A stretch of 64,000 nucleotides of DNA from CAYGTK01 sp964352775 (GTDB taxonomy: Bacteria > Bacteroidota > Bacteroidia > Chitinophagales > CAIOSU01), in NCBI GenBank assembly GCA_964352775.1, contig CAYGTK010000001.1:16777-80776 (forward strand). The letters run 5' to 3'. Both the position numbers and the translations under genes were made by a program. Below are positions 42,842 to 51,884 of the stretch, piece after piece. The notes under the pieces were generated by a model, which was not told where the DNA came from, did no database searches, and saw only the letters and a list, made by a program, of their open reading frames with translations. Numbering within the stretch: position 1 is the first letter of the stretch; each line of letters starts with the position of its first letter.

Positions 42842-45706
42842 TCAGACCTTTGCCGCCATTGTTTCCAATTCCTTCTTCAAGAATTTACCTGTGTGGCTCT
42901 CTTTGCACTCTGCCACTTTCTCTGGTGTGCCAGTAACTACAATGTTACCCCCTCGATTACCACCTTCCGGACCAAGGTCGACAATGTAGTCGGCCACTTT
43001 TATCACATCCATGTTATGCTCGATGATAAGAACCGTGTTGCCCTTATCTACTAGTAATTGTAGAACACCTAGGAGTACTCTTATATCCTCAAAATGTAGA
43101 CCTGTGGTAGGTTCGTCTAGAATGTAAAAGGTGCTGCCCGTATCTTTTTTACTTAGTTCGCTAGCAAGCTTTACCCGTTGCGCCTCGCCACCTGATAATG
43201 TGGGTGATGATTGTCCCAAGCGGATATAACCCAAACCTACATCCTGCAAGGTTTTCACTTTGCGATAGATGTTAGGGATGGCTTCAAAAAAAGCAACTGC
43301 CTCGTCAACAGCCATATCCAGCACATCGCTGATGGTTTTTCCTTTAAAGCGCACTTCCAAGGTCTCCCGATTATAGCGGTGACCCATACAACTAGGACAT
43401 TCCACATATACGTCGGGCAAGAAATTCATCTCAATGGTTTTCACCCCTGCACCTTGGCATTCTTCGCAGCGGCCTCCCTTTACATTGAAAGAAAAACGTC
43501 CTGGTTTGTAACCACGGATCTTCGCCTCTGGCATATTAGCGAACAGACTTCTGATATCGCTAAACACGCTGATATAAGTAGCAGGGTTGGAACGCGGCGT
43601 TCGCCCAATAGGTGATTGATCTATTTCAATTACCTTATCGATATGCTCTAGGCCGTCAAACGTTTTATAAGGCATCGGCTTTTGACGAGAACGATACAAA
43701 TGCTGACGCAAAATTGGATACAAGGTATTATTGATCAAAGTAGATTTTCCACTACCAGATACACCTGTTACTAGTGTCATCGTACCCAGCGGTATTTCTA
43801 TGCTTACGTCTTTCAGGTTATTCCCTGTTGCGCCTGTAAGTTTTAGGCTTTTCCCGTTCCCTTCTCTTCGTTCTTCAGGTAGAGCAATACGCTCTTCTCC
43901 TGATAGATACTTAGCGGTTAGGGTAGGTATTTTTAGAAACTTCTCAGGAGTTCCCTCTCCTACTATCTCACCACCTAAACGACCTGCGCCTGGCCCAATA
44001 TCAATGATATAGTCGCTGGCTAGCATAATGTCTTTATCATGCTCTACTACCAATACAGTATTACCTACATCAGCCAATTCCCGAAGGGATTCTATCAGTC
44101 GCTGATTATCGCGCTCATGCAGTCCGATGCTTGGCTCATCCAAAATATAGGTGATACCCTGAAGTTTACTCCCTATCTGTGTAGCCAATCGAATTCGTTG
44201 TGACTCTCCACCTGATAAGGTTCTGGTAGGTCGATTGAGCGATAAATAATCCAAACCGACATCCAATAGGAACTGAACCCTAGCCCGTATTTCCTTCAAA
44301 ATATCACGCCCAATAGCTCTTTGGCGATCGGATAAGCGGTCTTCCACACCATCAAACCAATTGTATAGGTCAGATAGGTTCATCTGCGCTAGCTCGGCGA
44401 TATTATATTCTGCTACTTTAAAGTAAAGTGATTCTCTTTTTAGTCGAGCACCATTACAGGATGGACAAGTAACAATTGTCATAAACTCTTCTGCCCATCG
44501 TCGAATACTGTCAGAAGAAGATTCTTCATAACTGCGACGCACCATATTTATCACTCCTTCAAAATCGCTACTGTAGCGACGCTCCATTGCTGTGGTCTTT
44601 TTGAAGGTATCTGAGCCATCCTCGTCACCATATAAAATGAGATTGAGTAGGGGTGCAGGTATATCTTTTACAGGCATACTTAAGGTGAAATCATGCTTCT
44701 TCACCATTTTACGTAGCTCGCGGAACACATAGTTATCGCGCACTTCGCCCAATGGAGCTATACCACCTGTGTTGATGCTCAAGTTTTGGTCCGGCAGCAC
44801 CATTTCCATATCTATGGTAGGCATACTACCCAAACCGTTGCAAGTTGGGCAGGCACCATAAGGTGAGTTGAAAGAGAAACTATTTGGTGATGGATCTTCA
44901 TAAGACAAGCCCGATTCCGGGTCCATCAACAACTTACTGAACATGCTCACCTCGCCCGTTTCATGGTCTTGAAGCATCAACAGACCGTTACCCATTTCCA
45001 TGGCCTGTTGGAGTGATTTGTTCAAGCGATCTTCAAAAGCTTCTGTCACTTCCAAGCGATCAATAACCGCCTCAATATCGTGGATCTTGTAGCGATCTAC
45101 CTGCATTTTTGGTGCTATATCTTCTATCTCTCCATCTATCCGCACTTTTAAAAACCCTTGCTTACGGATCTTTTCAAATAACTCACGATAGTGCCCTTTT
45201 CGTCCACGAACCAAAGGAGCAAGAACGATTATTTTCTTTCCTTCAAAATTGGTCTTGATATGATCAAGTATCTGCTTCTCATCGTAGCGCACCATCTTTT
45301 TCCCACTCGTGTAGGAGTATGCCTCACCCATTCGGGCGAATAGCAAGCGAAGGAAATCGTATACCTCAGTAATAGTTCCTACGGTAGATCTTGGGTTCTT
45401 GTTGGTAGTCTTCTGCTCAATGGAAATAACTGGACTTAAGCCTGTTATCTTGTCCACCTCGGGGCGTTCTAAACCGCCCAAAAACTGGCGGGCATAGGCT
45501 GAAAAACTTTCGATGTACCGGCGCTGTCCCTCTGCATAAATAGTATCAAAGGCCAAGGATGATTTTCCGCTTCCGCTGATACCCGTAATAACCACGAATT
45601 TGTTCCGTGGTATGCTTACATCTACGTTCTTGAGATTGTGCTCACGAGCCCCATAAATATGGAGATATTCTATCTCAATATCACTTATAGCAGGCAGGTC
45701 ACTCAT
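42842..45706 (-). CDS. uvrA: Excinuclease ABC subunit A
   Basis: 954 residues from ATG 45706; the frame opens at TTG 45715, but that codon sits in the -7 box. UvrA recognises DNA lesions for nucleotide excision repair with UvrB. Two ABC modules: first Walker A GISGSGKSSLA (about residue 35), signature 'TLSGGESQRIRL', second Walker A 'GVSGSGKSTL', signature 'TLSGGEAQRVKLA'. Zinc-finger CxxC pairs appear as CPTCNG, CPSCNG and CEECQG...CPSCMG. Length is family-typical. Confidence 0.96.
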   Translation of the reverse strand: MSDLPAISDIEIEYLHIYGAREHNLKNVDVSIPRNKFVVITGISGSGKSSLAFDTIYAEGQRRYIESFSAYARQFLGGLERPEVDKITGLSPVISIEQKTTNKNPRSTVGTITEVYDFLRLLFARMGEAYSYTSGKKMVRYDEKQILDHIKTNFEGKKIIVLAPLVRGRKGHYRELFEKIRKQGFLKVRIDGEIEDIAPKMQVDRYKIHDIEAVIDRLEVTEAFEDRLNKSLQQAMEMGNGLLMLQDHETGEVSMFSKLLMDPESGLSYEDPSPNSFSFNSPYGACPTCNGLGSMPTIDMEMVLPDQNLSINTGGIAPLGEVRDNYVFRELRKMVKKHDFTLSMPVKDIPAPLLNLILYGDEDGSDTFKKTTAMERRYSSDFEGVINMVRRSYEESSSDSIRRWAEEFMTIVTCPSCNGARLKRESLYFKVAEYNIAELAQMNLSDLYNWFDGVEDRLSDRQRAIGRDILKEIRARVQFLLDVGLDYLSLNRPTRTLSGGESQRIRLATQIGSKLQGITYILDEPSIGLHERDNQRLIESLRELADVGNTVLVVEHDKDIMLASDYIIDIGPGAGRLGGEIVGEGTPEKFLKIPTLTAKYLSGEERIALPEERREGNGKSLKLTGATGNNLKDVSIEIPLGTMTLVTGVSGSGKSTLINNTLYPILRQHLYRSRQKPMPYKTFDGLEHIDKVIEIDQSPIGRTPRSNPATYISVFSDIRSLFANMPEAKIRGYKPGRFSFNVKGGRCEECQGAGVKTIEMNFLPDVYVECPSCMGHRYNRETLEVRFKGKTISDVLDMAVDEAVAFFEAIPNIYRKVKTLQDVGLGYIRLGQSSPTLSGGEAQRVKLASELSKKDTGSTFYILDEPTTGLHFEDIRVLLGVLQLLVDKGNTVLIIEHNMDVIKVADYIVDLGPEGGNRGGNIVVTGTPEKVAECKESHTGKFLKKELETMAAKV

Positions 45707-45712
45707 AGGGCG

Positions 45713-45720
45713 CAAAATTA
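45713..45720 (-). promoter_or_regulatory. uvrA: -7 element 6 nt before uvrA
   Basis: Minus strand TAATTTTG, then CGCCCT and ATG at 45706; predicts a leaderless mRNA. Confidence 0.55.
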
Positions 45721-45765
45721 CGGCATTTTAACGCCCTTTGGAAGTGTAAAGTTTAGTTTCCCCAA

Positions 45766-45794
45766 TAAAAAAGGCGAGCCAACTAGCTCGCCTT
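45766..45794 (-). terminator. Terminator of the TonB-receptor gene
   Basis: Perfect 9-bp stem (AAGGCGAGC 45771-45779, GCTCGCCTT 45786-45794), with a T-run on the minus strand at 45766-45770, 22 nt downstream of the receptor stop. Confidence 0.85.
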
Positions 45795-45816
45795 TCTTCT
45801 TTATAAATAGACAGGT

Positions 45817-48666
45817 TTATTCTGTTGCTCTTAATCGGTAACTAAAGCCAATTGAAAAATCGCGACCAGGGACCAACCTAGAGAATACTGCTGGTTCTAC
45901 ATCATATTCCGCTTCATATTGTTTCAACCTGTCATCATTTATCAGGTTACGAGCTGTAAAACTGATGGAGAACTGATCTGTTTTACCAAAACGCTGACTG
46001 ATCTTCAAGTTAAGATTGTGAAATGGTACTTCGTATACATCTGGTGAACGACCGATACCAACTACTGCTAAGCGCTTACCCTGCACGTTGTAAGATAAAC
46101 TAGCTGTCAAACCAATTTCGCGGCTGGTATAGTTAAAGCCTGCGTTGATCAAAAATGGAGATTGACCAAACATAGGGCGGCTAGTGGCTGTGGTTTCCCC
46201 TTCTTTTTCATAACGGCGGCGGGCTATTAATTCTTCCTCTGTAAAATCAATGCTAGACTTTACATAGGTTAGGTTCAACACTACAGCAAGGTTTTTTAGC
46301 TTCTCCGTAATAAAGCTAAAATTCTTCCTAAGCTCTATTTCTGCACCAAAAACTACTGCCCTATCAATGTTTTTTGGAGTTACCTCACGGGTAACCCTAT
46401 CATTCAGGGCTACTATTTCAATAGGATTCTTAAAGTTTTTGAAGAAACCGCTTATGGAAACCATTTCACCACTATTGAAGAAATACTCCCAGCGAACATC
46501 AACGTTATCAATACTGGTTTTTTCTACATCAATATTACCATTAAAGCGCACCTCTGTAATTGGGTCGAAAATAATAGCTGCAGACTTCTCTTTAAACGAT
46601 GGGCGGGCCGTAGTTCTAGAGTACGATAAGCGCAAGTTCATATTCTCTGATAAGCTATAGATGAATTGAGCAGAAGGCAAAAAGTCTATTTCATTAAAAA
46701 TATTCTCATTCTCAAAAGCTACGCTGGAAAATCTTCTACGCCCAGTGTACCAAATGTCTGACTTCTCAATTCTGATACCCCCAACTAATTTCAAGCGAGC
46801 ATGAATAGGTAGCTCAATCATGGAATAAACTGCTGCTACATTACTAATTGCCGTAAAATTACTTGACGCATTCTCTGTTGTAGTAACAAACGTTCCATTC
46901 TCATTTGTCTCTGGCATCCAAATATTCTCTTCTTCCCAAAACCAATCAGCACTTCCCCCATCAATGGAGGTAATTGCATCACGATTATTAATGGTCAGCT
47001 CATAAGTAACGAAATCGCGTCGTTTAGTTACGTTGTAAAAGCCACTCTTGATCTTGGCATCTCTACCACCGAACATGGTCAGCTTCTTGGTGTGGTCTAG
47101 TTTTATATTACCAGTGTGCTCATTCAGGTCACGATATATTCTGCGTGCTCTTCCTGTACCCTCACTAAGTACGGTGTCGCCTGTACCAGTTATGTTAAAG
47201 CGCATCTGTCTAAGGTCTGGCTCTAACATTATGGAGTAGGTGTAACCACCTTTCCACTCTATTTCTTGGCTATCATCTTTTAGCACGTGCTTGCCAGTGA
47301 GCAAAAAGTTAGTGAGTGAACGCTGAGTATAGGTCAATATATCGGTAACGCCGTTCTGTGCCGCTTCTGTATCGTTCCAAGTGCGTGCCGTTGCCGAAGC
47401 TTCGCCGTTCTGAGTATGGAATATTTGGGCGCTGTATTTATTTCTGTCTGTTTTTAAGGCAATGCCTGCCAACCCACTCCATATAACACTCTGCTGACCT
47501 AGTGGACCACGCTGAACAGTAATATCTTCAGGGTCAAATCGCTTAGCCGTGGGGTCGGGATCATGAAAATAACTACCGAATTCTGCCTCCTCGTAGTATT
47601 GAAAGCTATTGGAGTAGGTTAAACCTGCATTAAAACCAAAAGTGTATTTTTTACCCTTGAACTGGTTACCATAACCAATACGGTAGCGCTGGTTCAAAAA
47701 AGCCTGCTCTCTAGCTGCTGAAAGAACAGGAGAAAGGCTTCTTGTAACTTCCGTAAGACTAGGGTCGTCATTTATTTGCAAACCGATACCAATAATGGAG
47801 TCGTAAGAGAAGGCCAATTTGCGTGTACCATCGTCAATACCTAACCAATCGGTTTTTCCACCCCTATACAAAATGAAATCTTCGTTAAAAGTAGTATTGG
47901 TGTTGTATCCCAAAGAAGCCCCTACGTCAAACTGCATAGCGTCAGGAAAACTTTTGGTGGCAATATCTACCACACCACCGGTAAAATCGCCAGGTAAGTC
48001 TGGGGAAAATGTTTTGTAAACAATAAGATTATCGACTAGGTTGGTTGGGAATATATCCATCTGCACCGTGTTTCTATCTGGGTCTAAACCAGGTATCTCC
48101 ATACCGTTCATGATCGTTTTGGTATAGCGATCTCCCAAACCACGAACGTATACATACTTACCCCCTTCAACTGAAACTCCAGGAACTCTCTGCAAAGCAG
48201 AGGCTGCATCGTTATCTCCCGTGCGACGTATACTTTGTGAGGAAACGGCATCTAATACAGACACAGATTTCCTTTGAATAGTTAAAAGAGCGTTCTCTGT
48301 GTTTTTCGTTTGGGTGGCGGTTACCACTACTTCATTCAGTTCTTCCGCATCTACACCTAAACGCACATCTATAACTGTTACTTTTCCATCTTCAATTATT
48401 ACCTCCGTAACCTTCTTAGTACTGAAAGAAATAAATGAAAAATTGATAGCATAAGTACCCGGATCAAGCTCTAAGCTATAGTTTCCATCAAGGTCGGTAG
48501 CGGTTCCTATATCAGTACCATCTACTATTACATTACCTCCAATAATGGTCTCGCCACTTTCATCGTCGAATACGGTTCCGCGTAGCGTACCTTTTTGTGC
48601 AACAGCAGCCGTACTTAATAATGCTACTGCCAGCAGCGAGAAAACCAACTTTTTCATATCCTCCAT
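45817..48666 (-). CDS. TonB-dependent outer-membrane receptor
   Basis: 949 residues; ATG 48657 (MKKLVFSLLAVALLSTAAVAQ) is an equally good start giving 946. After the signal peptide comes a carboxypeptidase-regulatory-like domain (about 25-110, 'GTLRGTVFDDESGETIIGGNV'), then a plug ('SVSVLDAVSSQSIRRTGDNDAASALQRVPGVSVEGGKYVYVRGLGDRY' region), then a 22-strand barrel ending 'FSIGFSYRLRATE'. Energy from TonB drives uptake of a nutrient. No SusD-like partner follows; instead a beta-helix lipoprotein gene lies upstream, and a two-component system lies beyond it, so uptake is probably regulated. The substrate is not apparent. Confidence 0.93.
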   Translation of the reverse strand: MEDMKKLVFSLLAVALLSTAAVAQKGTLRGTVFDDESGETIIGGNVIVDGTDIGTATDLDGNYSLELDPGTYAINFSFISFSTKKVTEVIIEDGKVTVIDVRLGVDAEELNEVVVTATQTKNTENALLTIQRKSVSVLDAVSSQSIRRTGDNDAASALQRVPGVSVEGGKYVYVRGLGDRYTKTIMNGMEIPGLDPDRNTVQMDIFPTNLVDNLIVYKTFSPDLPGDFTGGVVDIATKSFPDAMQFDVGASLGYNTNTTFNEDFILYRGGKTDWLGIDDGTRKLAFSYDSIIGIGLQINDDPSLTEVTRSLSPVLSAAREQAFLNQRYRIGYGNQFKGKKYTFGFNAGLTYSNSFQYYEEAEFGSYFHDPDPTAKRFDPEDITVQRGPLGQQSVIWSGLAGIALKTDRNKYSAQIFHTQNGEASATARTWNDTEAAQNGVTDILTYTQRSLTNFLLTGKHVLKDDSQEIEWKGGYTYSIMLEPDLRQMRFNITGTGDTVLSEGTGRARRIYRDLNEHTGNIKLDHTKKLTMFGGRDAKIKSGFYNVTKRRDFVTYELTINNRDAITSIDGGSADWFWEEENIWMPETNENGTFVTTTENASSNFTAISNVAAVYSMIELPIHARLKLVGGIRIEKSDIWYTGRRRFSSVAFENENIFNEIDFLPSAQFIYSLSENMNLRLSYSRTTARPSFKEKSAAIIFDPITEVRFNGNIDVEKTSIDNVDVRWEYFFNSGEMVSISGFFKNFKNPIEIVALNDRVTREVTPKNIDRAVVFGAEIELRKNFSFITEKLKNLAVVLNLTYVKSSIDFTEEELIARRRYEKEGETTATSRPMFGQSPFLINAGFNYTSREIGLTASLSYNVQGKRLAVVGIGRSPDVYEVPFHNLNLKISQRFGKTDQFSISFTARNLINDDRLKQYEAEYDVEPAVFSRLVPGRDFSIGFSYRLRATE

Positions 48667-48679
48667 TTGTAACTCAAAA

Positions 48680-48704
48680 GCCCTCCGGCCTGAGGCCGGA
48701 GGGC
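48680..48704 (-). terminator. GC-rich hairpin between lipoprotein and TonB-receptor genes
   Basis: Perfect 11-bp stem with 3-nt loop (48680-48690, 48694-48704), followed on the minus strand by TTTTG. It may be a partial terminator or an mRNA-stabilising element that sets different levels of the two genes. Confidence 0.6.
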
Positions 48705-48733
48705 GTATAAACTTTAATTTATTTCGTTATAAC

Positions 48734-49954
48734 TTACTGTAGTAGTCCAGCGTCATCAACCCAGGTCCAACCTGTAAATTCAGAAACTGTAGCCCCCACT
48801 GTAGCCGTAGCCGGGGTAGAAACTATAGGGTCTGCCAAAAATGCATTGATAACTGTTGAAGTATCCTCATCATCGAAAAACAATGTGCTATCCAAAGTTG
48901 CACCTACTAGTTCAATGTCACCAGTAAATTCAAGTGAACCGTTAAGGTAGTTGTCTCCACCGCTTCCATTGATAGATACCCAGTTGGTAAATCCTTCAAA
49001 AGAGCAGTTAGAAATAGTGCCTTGTGCACGGCTTTTCAATATCATCGCCCCATTTGCAGCACCGTTCAGCGCTTTACAAGTAACATTGCGTACGGTGAAT
49101 GTACCACCATCATTAGTGCCCACTAATTCAGGGCCGTCAAATTCGAAAGCAGCATTACCATCAGTACCACCTTCAACCAAGATCAGTGCATTGTTAATAG
49201 TTCCGCTGTAAGCTTGGTCTAAGTCTAAACCATCATCACCTTGGCGGTACACTACTAGGTCAGATAAGTTAACAGCACCACCAAATATCTCAATACCATC
49301 ATCCTTACTTGCTATTACTTCAATATGGTTAATGGTAGTTCCGCTGCCAACACCACCTAAGGTTAAACCTTGTAGTTCGTTATCAGCTTCTAGTATAATA
49401 CCATTGTGACGGATAGATACGTACTGGATATTCCCTGAATTCTCAGCAGCGTTCGTTCCACCATAGTTACCTAAGTTAAGAGCAGCTGGTATTCCTTCAA
49501 TTATATCGATAGCTCCTTCAGAGGCAGAAATAGGTGCATTACCTAATACGATAAACCCTCCCCAAAGGCCATTATTAGTACCATCTAGGTTAGTACCTCT
49601 TTTCTGACCTATTTCAATATTGTCTTGAATAGAAGTCATAATAATTGGATTAGCAGGGGTTCCAACAGCATTGATCTTTCCTCCAGGAAGGATAATAAGT
49701 GCAGAAGCATTCTCTCCTTGGCCATCACCAAATTTCAAAATAGCTCCTGGCTCAATAGTTAAAGTAGCTCCACTTTCTACTACCCAAAAACCATCAAGTG
49801 TTTGTATTTCGCCAGTAGCAAAGGTTCTGTCAGAAGAAATACGTGTTACACCATCTGTGTTGTCTGGGTCTTTATCATCATCATCATCACAAGAAGTGAA
49901 TAGACCGGCTAAGATCATAAGGCCAGCTAAAAATTTAATTAGGGAACTGTTCAT
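48734..49954 (-). CDS. Beta-helix lipoprotein, partner of the TonB receptor
   Basis: 406 residues from ATG 49954; the longer frame to 50146 has no signal and runs through the promoter region. Lipoprotein signal with Cys22, followed by five Asp residues (CDDDDDK), an acidic pattern like the surface-export signals of Bacteroidota lipoproteins. The mature part is a right-handed beta-helix-like domain rich in G/N/I repeats ('GATLTIEPGAILKFGDG', 'NSGNIQYVSIRHNG', 'SKDDGIEIFGGAVNLSDLVV', 'QGDDGLDLDQAYSG'). I infer it captures ligand for the downstream TonB receptor. Function is not proven. Confidence 0.8.
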   Translation of the reverse strand: MNSSLIKFLAGLMILAGLFTSCDDDDDKDPDNTDGVTRISSDRTFATGEIQTLDGFWVVESGATLTIEPGAILKFGDGQGENASALIILPGGKINAVGTPANPIIMTSIQDNIEIGQKRGTNLDGTNNGLWGGFIVLGNAPISASEGAIDIIEGIPAALNLGNYGGTNAAENSGNIQYVSIRHNGIILEADNELQGLTLGGVGSGTTINHIEVIASKDDGIEIFGGAVNLSDLVVYRQGDDGLDLDQAYSGTINNALILVEGGTDGNAAFEFDGPELVGTNDGGTFTVRNVTCKALNGAANGAMILKSRAQGTISNCSFEGFTNWVSINGSGGDNYLNGSLEFTGDIELVGATLDSTLFFDDEDTSTVINAFLADPIVSTPATATVGATVSEFTGWTWVDDAGLLQ

Positions 49955-50030
49955 GGTTTTTTGTTTTCTGTTCGTGTGTAATTTCGATGGCAAAGATGGA
50001 GGTCTGCTGTTATGCTGCCTTGACCCTGTT

Positions 50031-50128
50031 GTTAAGAAAACCTTAACTTTAGATGAAAGGGCATTATCTGTTAGCCCTCTGGTTAAAGGTTTGTTAATGT
50101 TGCAGTAACCAAATGGACTTACTGTTAA
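50031..50128. promoter_or_regulatory. Candidate PhoB-like operator: GTTAA half-sites at 11-12 nt spacing
   Basis: TTAAG at 50032 and TTAAC at 50043 are 11 nt apart; GTTA recurs at 50070, 50082, 50093 (12 and 11 nt) with GTAAC at 50105 and GTTAAC at 50124. The region lies between the divergent lipoprotein gene and response regulator gene. OmpR/PhoB-family regulators bind direct repeats with about 11-bp period. Binding is inferred. Confidence 0.45.
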
Positions 50129-50131
50129 CTG

Positions 50132-50139
50132 TAATTTTG
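50132..50139 (+). promoter_or_regulatory. -7 element of the two-component operon
   Basis: TAATTTTG, exact TAnnTTTG match, 8 nt before ATG 50148 and just downstream of GTTAAC at 50124; there is no -33 TTTG at normal spacing, as expected for an activator-dependent promoter. Confidence 0.5.
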
Positions 50140-50147
50140 CCAACAAA

Positions 50148-50834
50148 ATGACCCCTATGTCTCAAGCAATTAAGATATTACTGGTAGATGACGAACCCGA
50201 CATACTCGAGTTCATGCAATACAACTTAGAAAAGGAAGGCTATGCTATCAGTTTAGCTAGCAATGGTAAAGAAGCCATTGAAGTAGCCAAAGAGATAACA
50301 CCCCACCTTATTCTTCTAGATATTATGATGCCAGAACAAGATGGTATTGAAACGTGTAGAGAGTTAAGAGAGATAGGGGATTTAAAGAACACTTTGATAG
50401 CATTTCTTACTGCTCGAAACGAGGATTACTCACAAATAGCTGGTTTTGATGTGGGTGCAGACGACTATATCACTAAGCCCATAAAGCCGCGTTTACTTAT
50501 TAGCCGTATAAAAGCATTGCTACGCCGCTTTACTACTGAACAAGAAGAGCAAAAAATAAGTATCGGCGATATAGAAATAGATAGAGAAAAGTATGTGGTA
50601 CGTAAAGGAGGTGACACCCTTAATCTGCCTAAAAAGGAATTCGAATTACTGGCTTTATTGGCTTCTAAGCCAGGTAAGGTTTTTTCCAGAAAAGAGATAT
50701 TGAATAAGGTATGGGGAAATGAGATAATAGTGGGTGACCGTACTATTGACGTTCACATCCGCAAGCTGCGCGAAAAATTGGGTGATGATTATTTCAAGAC
50801 CATCAAAGGCATCGGCTACAAATTCGACCTCTAA
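50148..50834 (+). CDS. Response regulator, OmpR/PhoB family
   Basis: 228 residues (ATG 50157 would give 225). Receiver domain 1-125 with acidic pair Asp14-Asp15, phosphoacceptor Asp58 (LLDIMMPEQDGIE) and Lys in the TKPIKPR segment; winged-helix DNA-binding domain about 135-228, with 'ELLALLASKPGKVFSRKEIL' and 'VWGNEIIVGDRTIDVHIRKLREKLG'. It is followed directly by the histidine kinase gene (50838). The pairing with a PhoR-type kinase and the upstream GTTAA repeats suggest control of the divergent TonB system; phosphate as the signal is only a guess. Confidence 0.93.
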   Translation: MTPMSQAIKILLVDDEPDILEFMQYNLEKEGYAISLASNGKEAIEVAKEITPHLILLDIMMPEQDGIETCRELREIGDLKNTLIAFLTARNEDYSQIAGFDVGADDYITKPIKPRLLISRIKALLRRFTTEQEEQKISIGDIEIDREKYVVRKGGDTLNLPKKEFELLALLASKPGKVFSRKEILNKVWGNEIIVGDRTIDVHIRKLREKLGDDYFKTIKGIGYKFDL

Positions 50835-50837
50835 TTG

Positions 50838-51884
50838 ATGAAGAACCCCTCACCAAAAGAAATAGCGCTCATATCATCTGGGGTCCTCACGGGTTTTTTA
50901 TTTGTTAGCTTGTTACTAGCATGGAAACTCGCTATACTAAATACCTCTTGGTATGTTGTGCTCGGCTTTGTTGTAGTTGTTTTTGGTCTATCCTATTGGA
51001 TGTTCAGTTACTTTTTGCGACAATTCATTTACCGTAAAATCAAGCTGATATACAAGCACATACACGACCTTAAGGCTCCCAAGGGTGCTAAACCCTTACA
51101 AATAGACCTTGGAGAAGACATTATTACCGATGTTGAGCAAGAGGTGTACGATTGGGCAACTGATAAAACTCAAGAGATAGAAACCCTCCGTAACATGGAG
51201 ACCTACCGAAAGGAGTTTCTTGGCAACGTTTCGCATGAATTAAAAACTCCCATTTTCAACGCGCAAGGTTACTTACATACCTTGATAGATGGTGGCTTGA
51301 AAGATGAACGCATAAATAAAAGCTACCTGTATAAAGCTTCAAAGAATCTCGATCGCCTAAATCATATTGTAGAAGACTTGGAGGTTATTGCTAAGTATGA
51401 ATCGAATACGCTGCACTTAGACATCACCAAATTCAACATCACTGAATTAATAGAAGAGGTAATAGAGAGCTTGGAGATGCAGGCTGACCTCAAAGACATC
51501 AAGCTAGCCTTAAAACCTAACACTAATAAAGCGGTATCTGTGCTAGCCGATAGAGAGCGTATTCGTCAGGTTTTGGTTAACCTAACCACGAATTCCATTA
51601 AGTATGGTAATGATTCTGGCAAAACCACCTATGGCATATTCGATATGGACCAAAACATCCTTATTGAGGTAACCGATACAGGGTTGGGTATTGAGCAAGA
51701 GCACTTGCCTAGACTATTTGAGCGGTTTTATCGAGTTGATAAAAGTCGAGCTAGAGAAATGGGAGGAACAGGATTAGGATTAGCTATTGTTAAGCATATT
51801 GTGGAAGCCCATCACCAAACCATTAATGTTAGAAGTACCGTTGGCCTTGGTTCCACCTTCGGCTTCACAATAAAGAAGGCTTAG
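50838..51884 (+). CDS. Sensor histidine kinase (PhoR/KdpD-like domain order)
   Basis: 348 residues from ATG 50838, four bases after the response regulator stop (TTG 50835 also opens the frame). Two N-terminal transmembrane segments (about 8-29 and 36-58), a short linker with no PAS domain seen, HisKA with phosphoacceptor His133 (NVSHELKTP), and HATPase with 'VNLTTNSIKYG', 'VTDTGLGI' and 'GGTGLGLAIVKHIVEAH'. The signal is probably sensed in or through the membrane segments. Its 3' end overlaps the convergent dehydrogenase gene by 4 nt. Confidence 0.93.
   Translation: MKNPSPKEIALISSGVLTGFLFVSLLLAWKLAILNTSWYVVLGFVVVVFGLSYWMFSYFLRQFIYRKIKLIYKHIHDLKAPKGAKPLQIDLGEDIITDVEQEVYDWATDKTQEIETLRNMETYRKEFLGNVSHELKTPIFNAQGYLHTLIDGGLKDERINKSYLYKASKNLDRLNHIVEDLEVIAKYESNTLHLDITKFNITELIEEVIESLEMQADLKDIKLALKPNTNKAVSVLADRERIRQVLVNLTTNSIKYGNDSGKTTYGIFDMDQNILIEVTDTGLGIEQEHLPRLFERFYRVDKSRAREMGGTGLGLAIVKHIVEAHHQTINVRSTVGLGSTFGFTIKKA

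Noticed and set aside
49955..50146. N-terminal extension of the beta-helix lipoprotein to ATG 50146
   Set aside because: It would run through the promoter region and bury the lipoprotein signal, which starts at ATG 49954.
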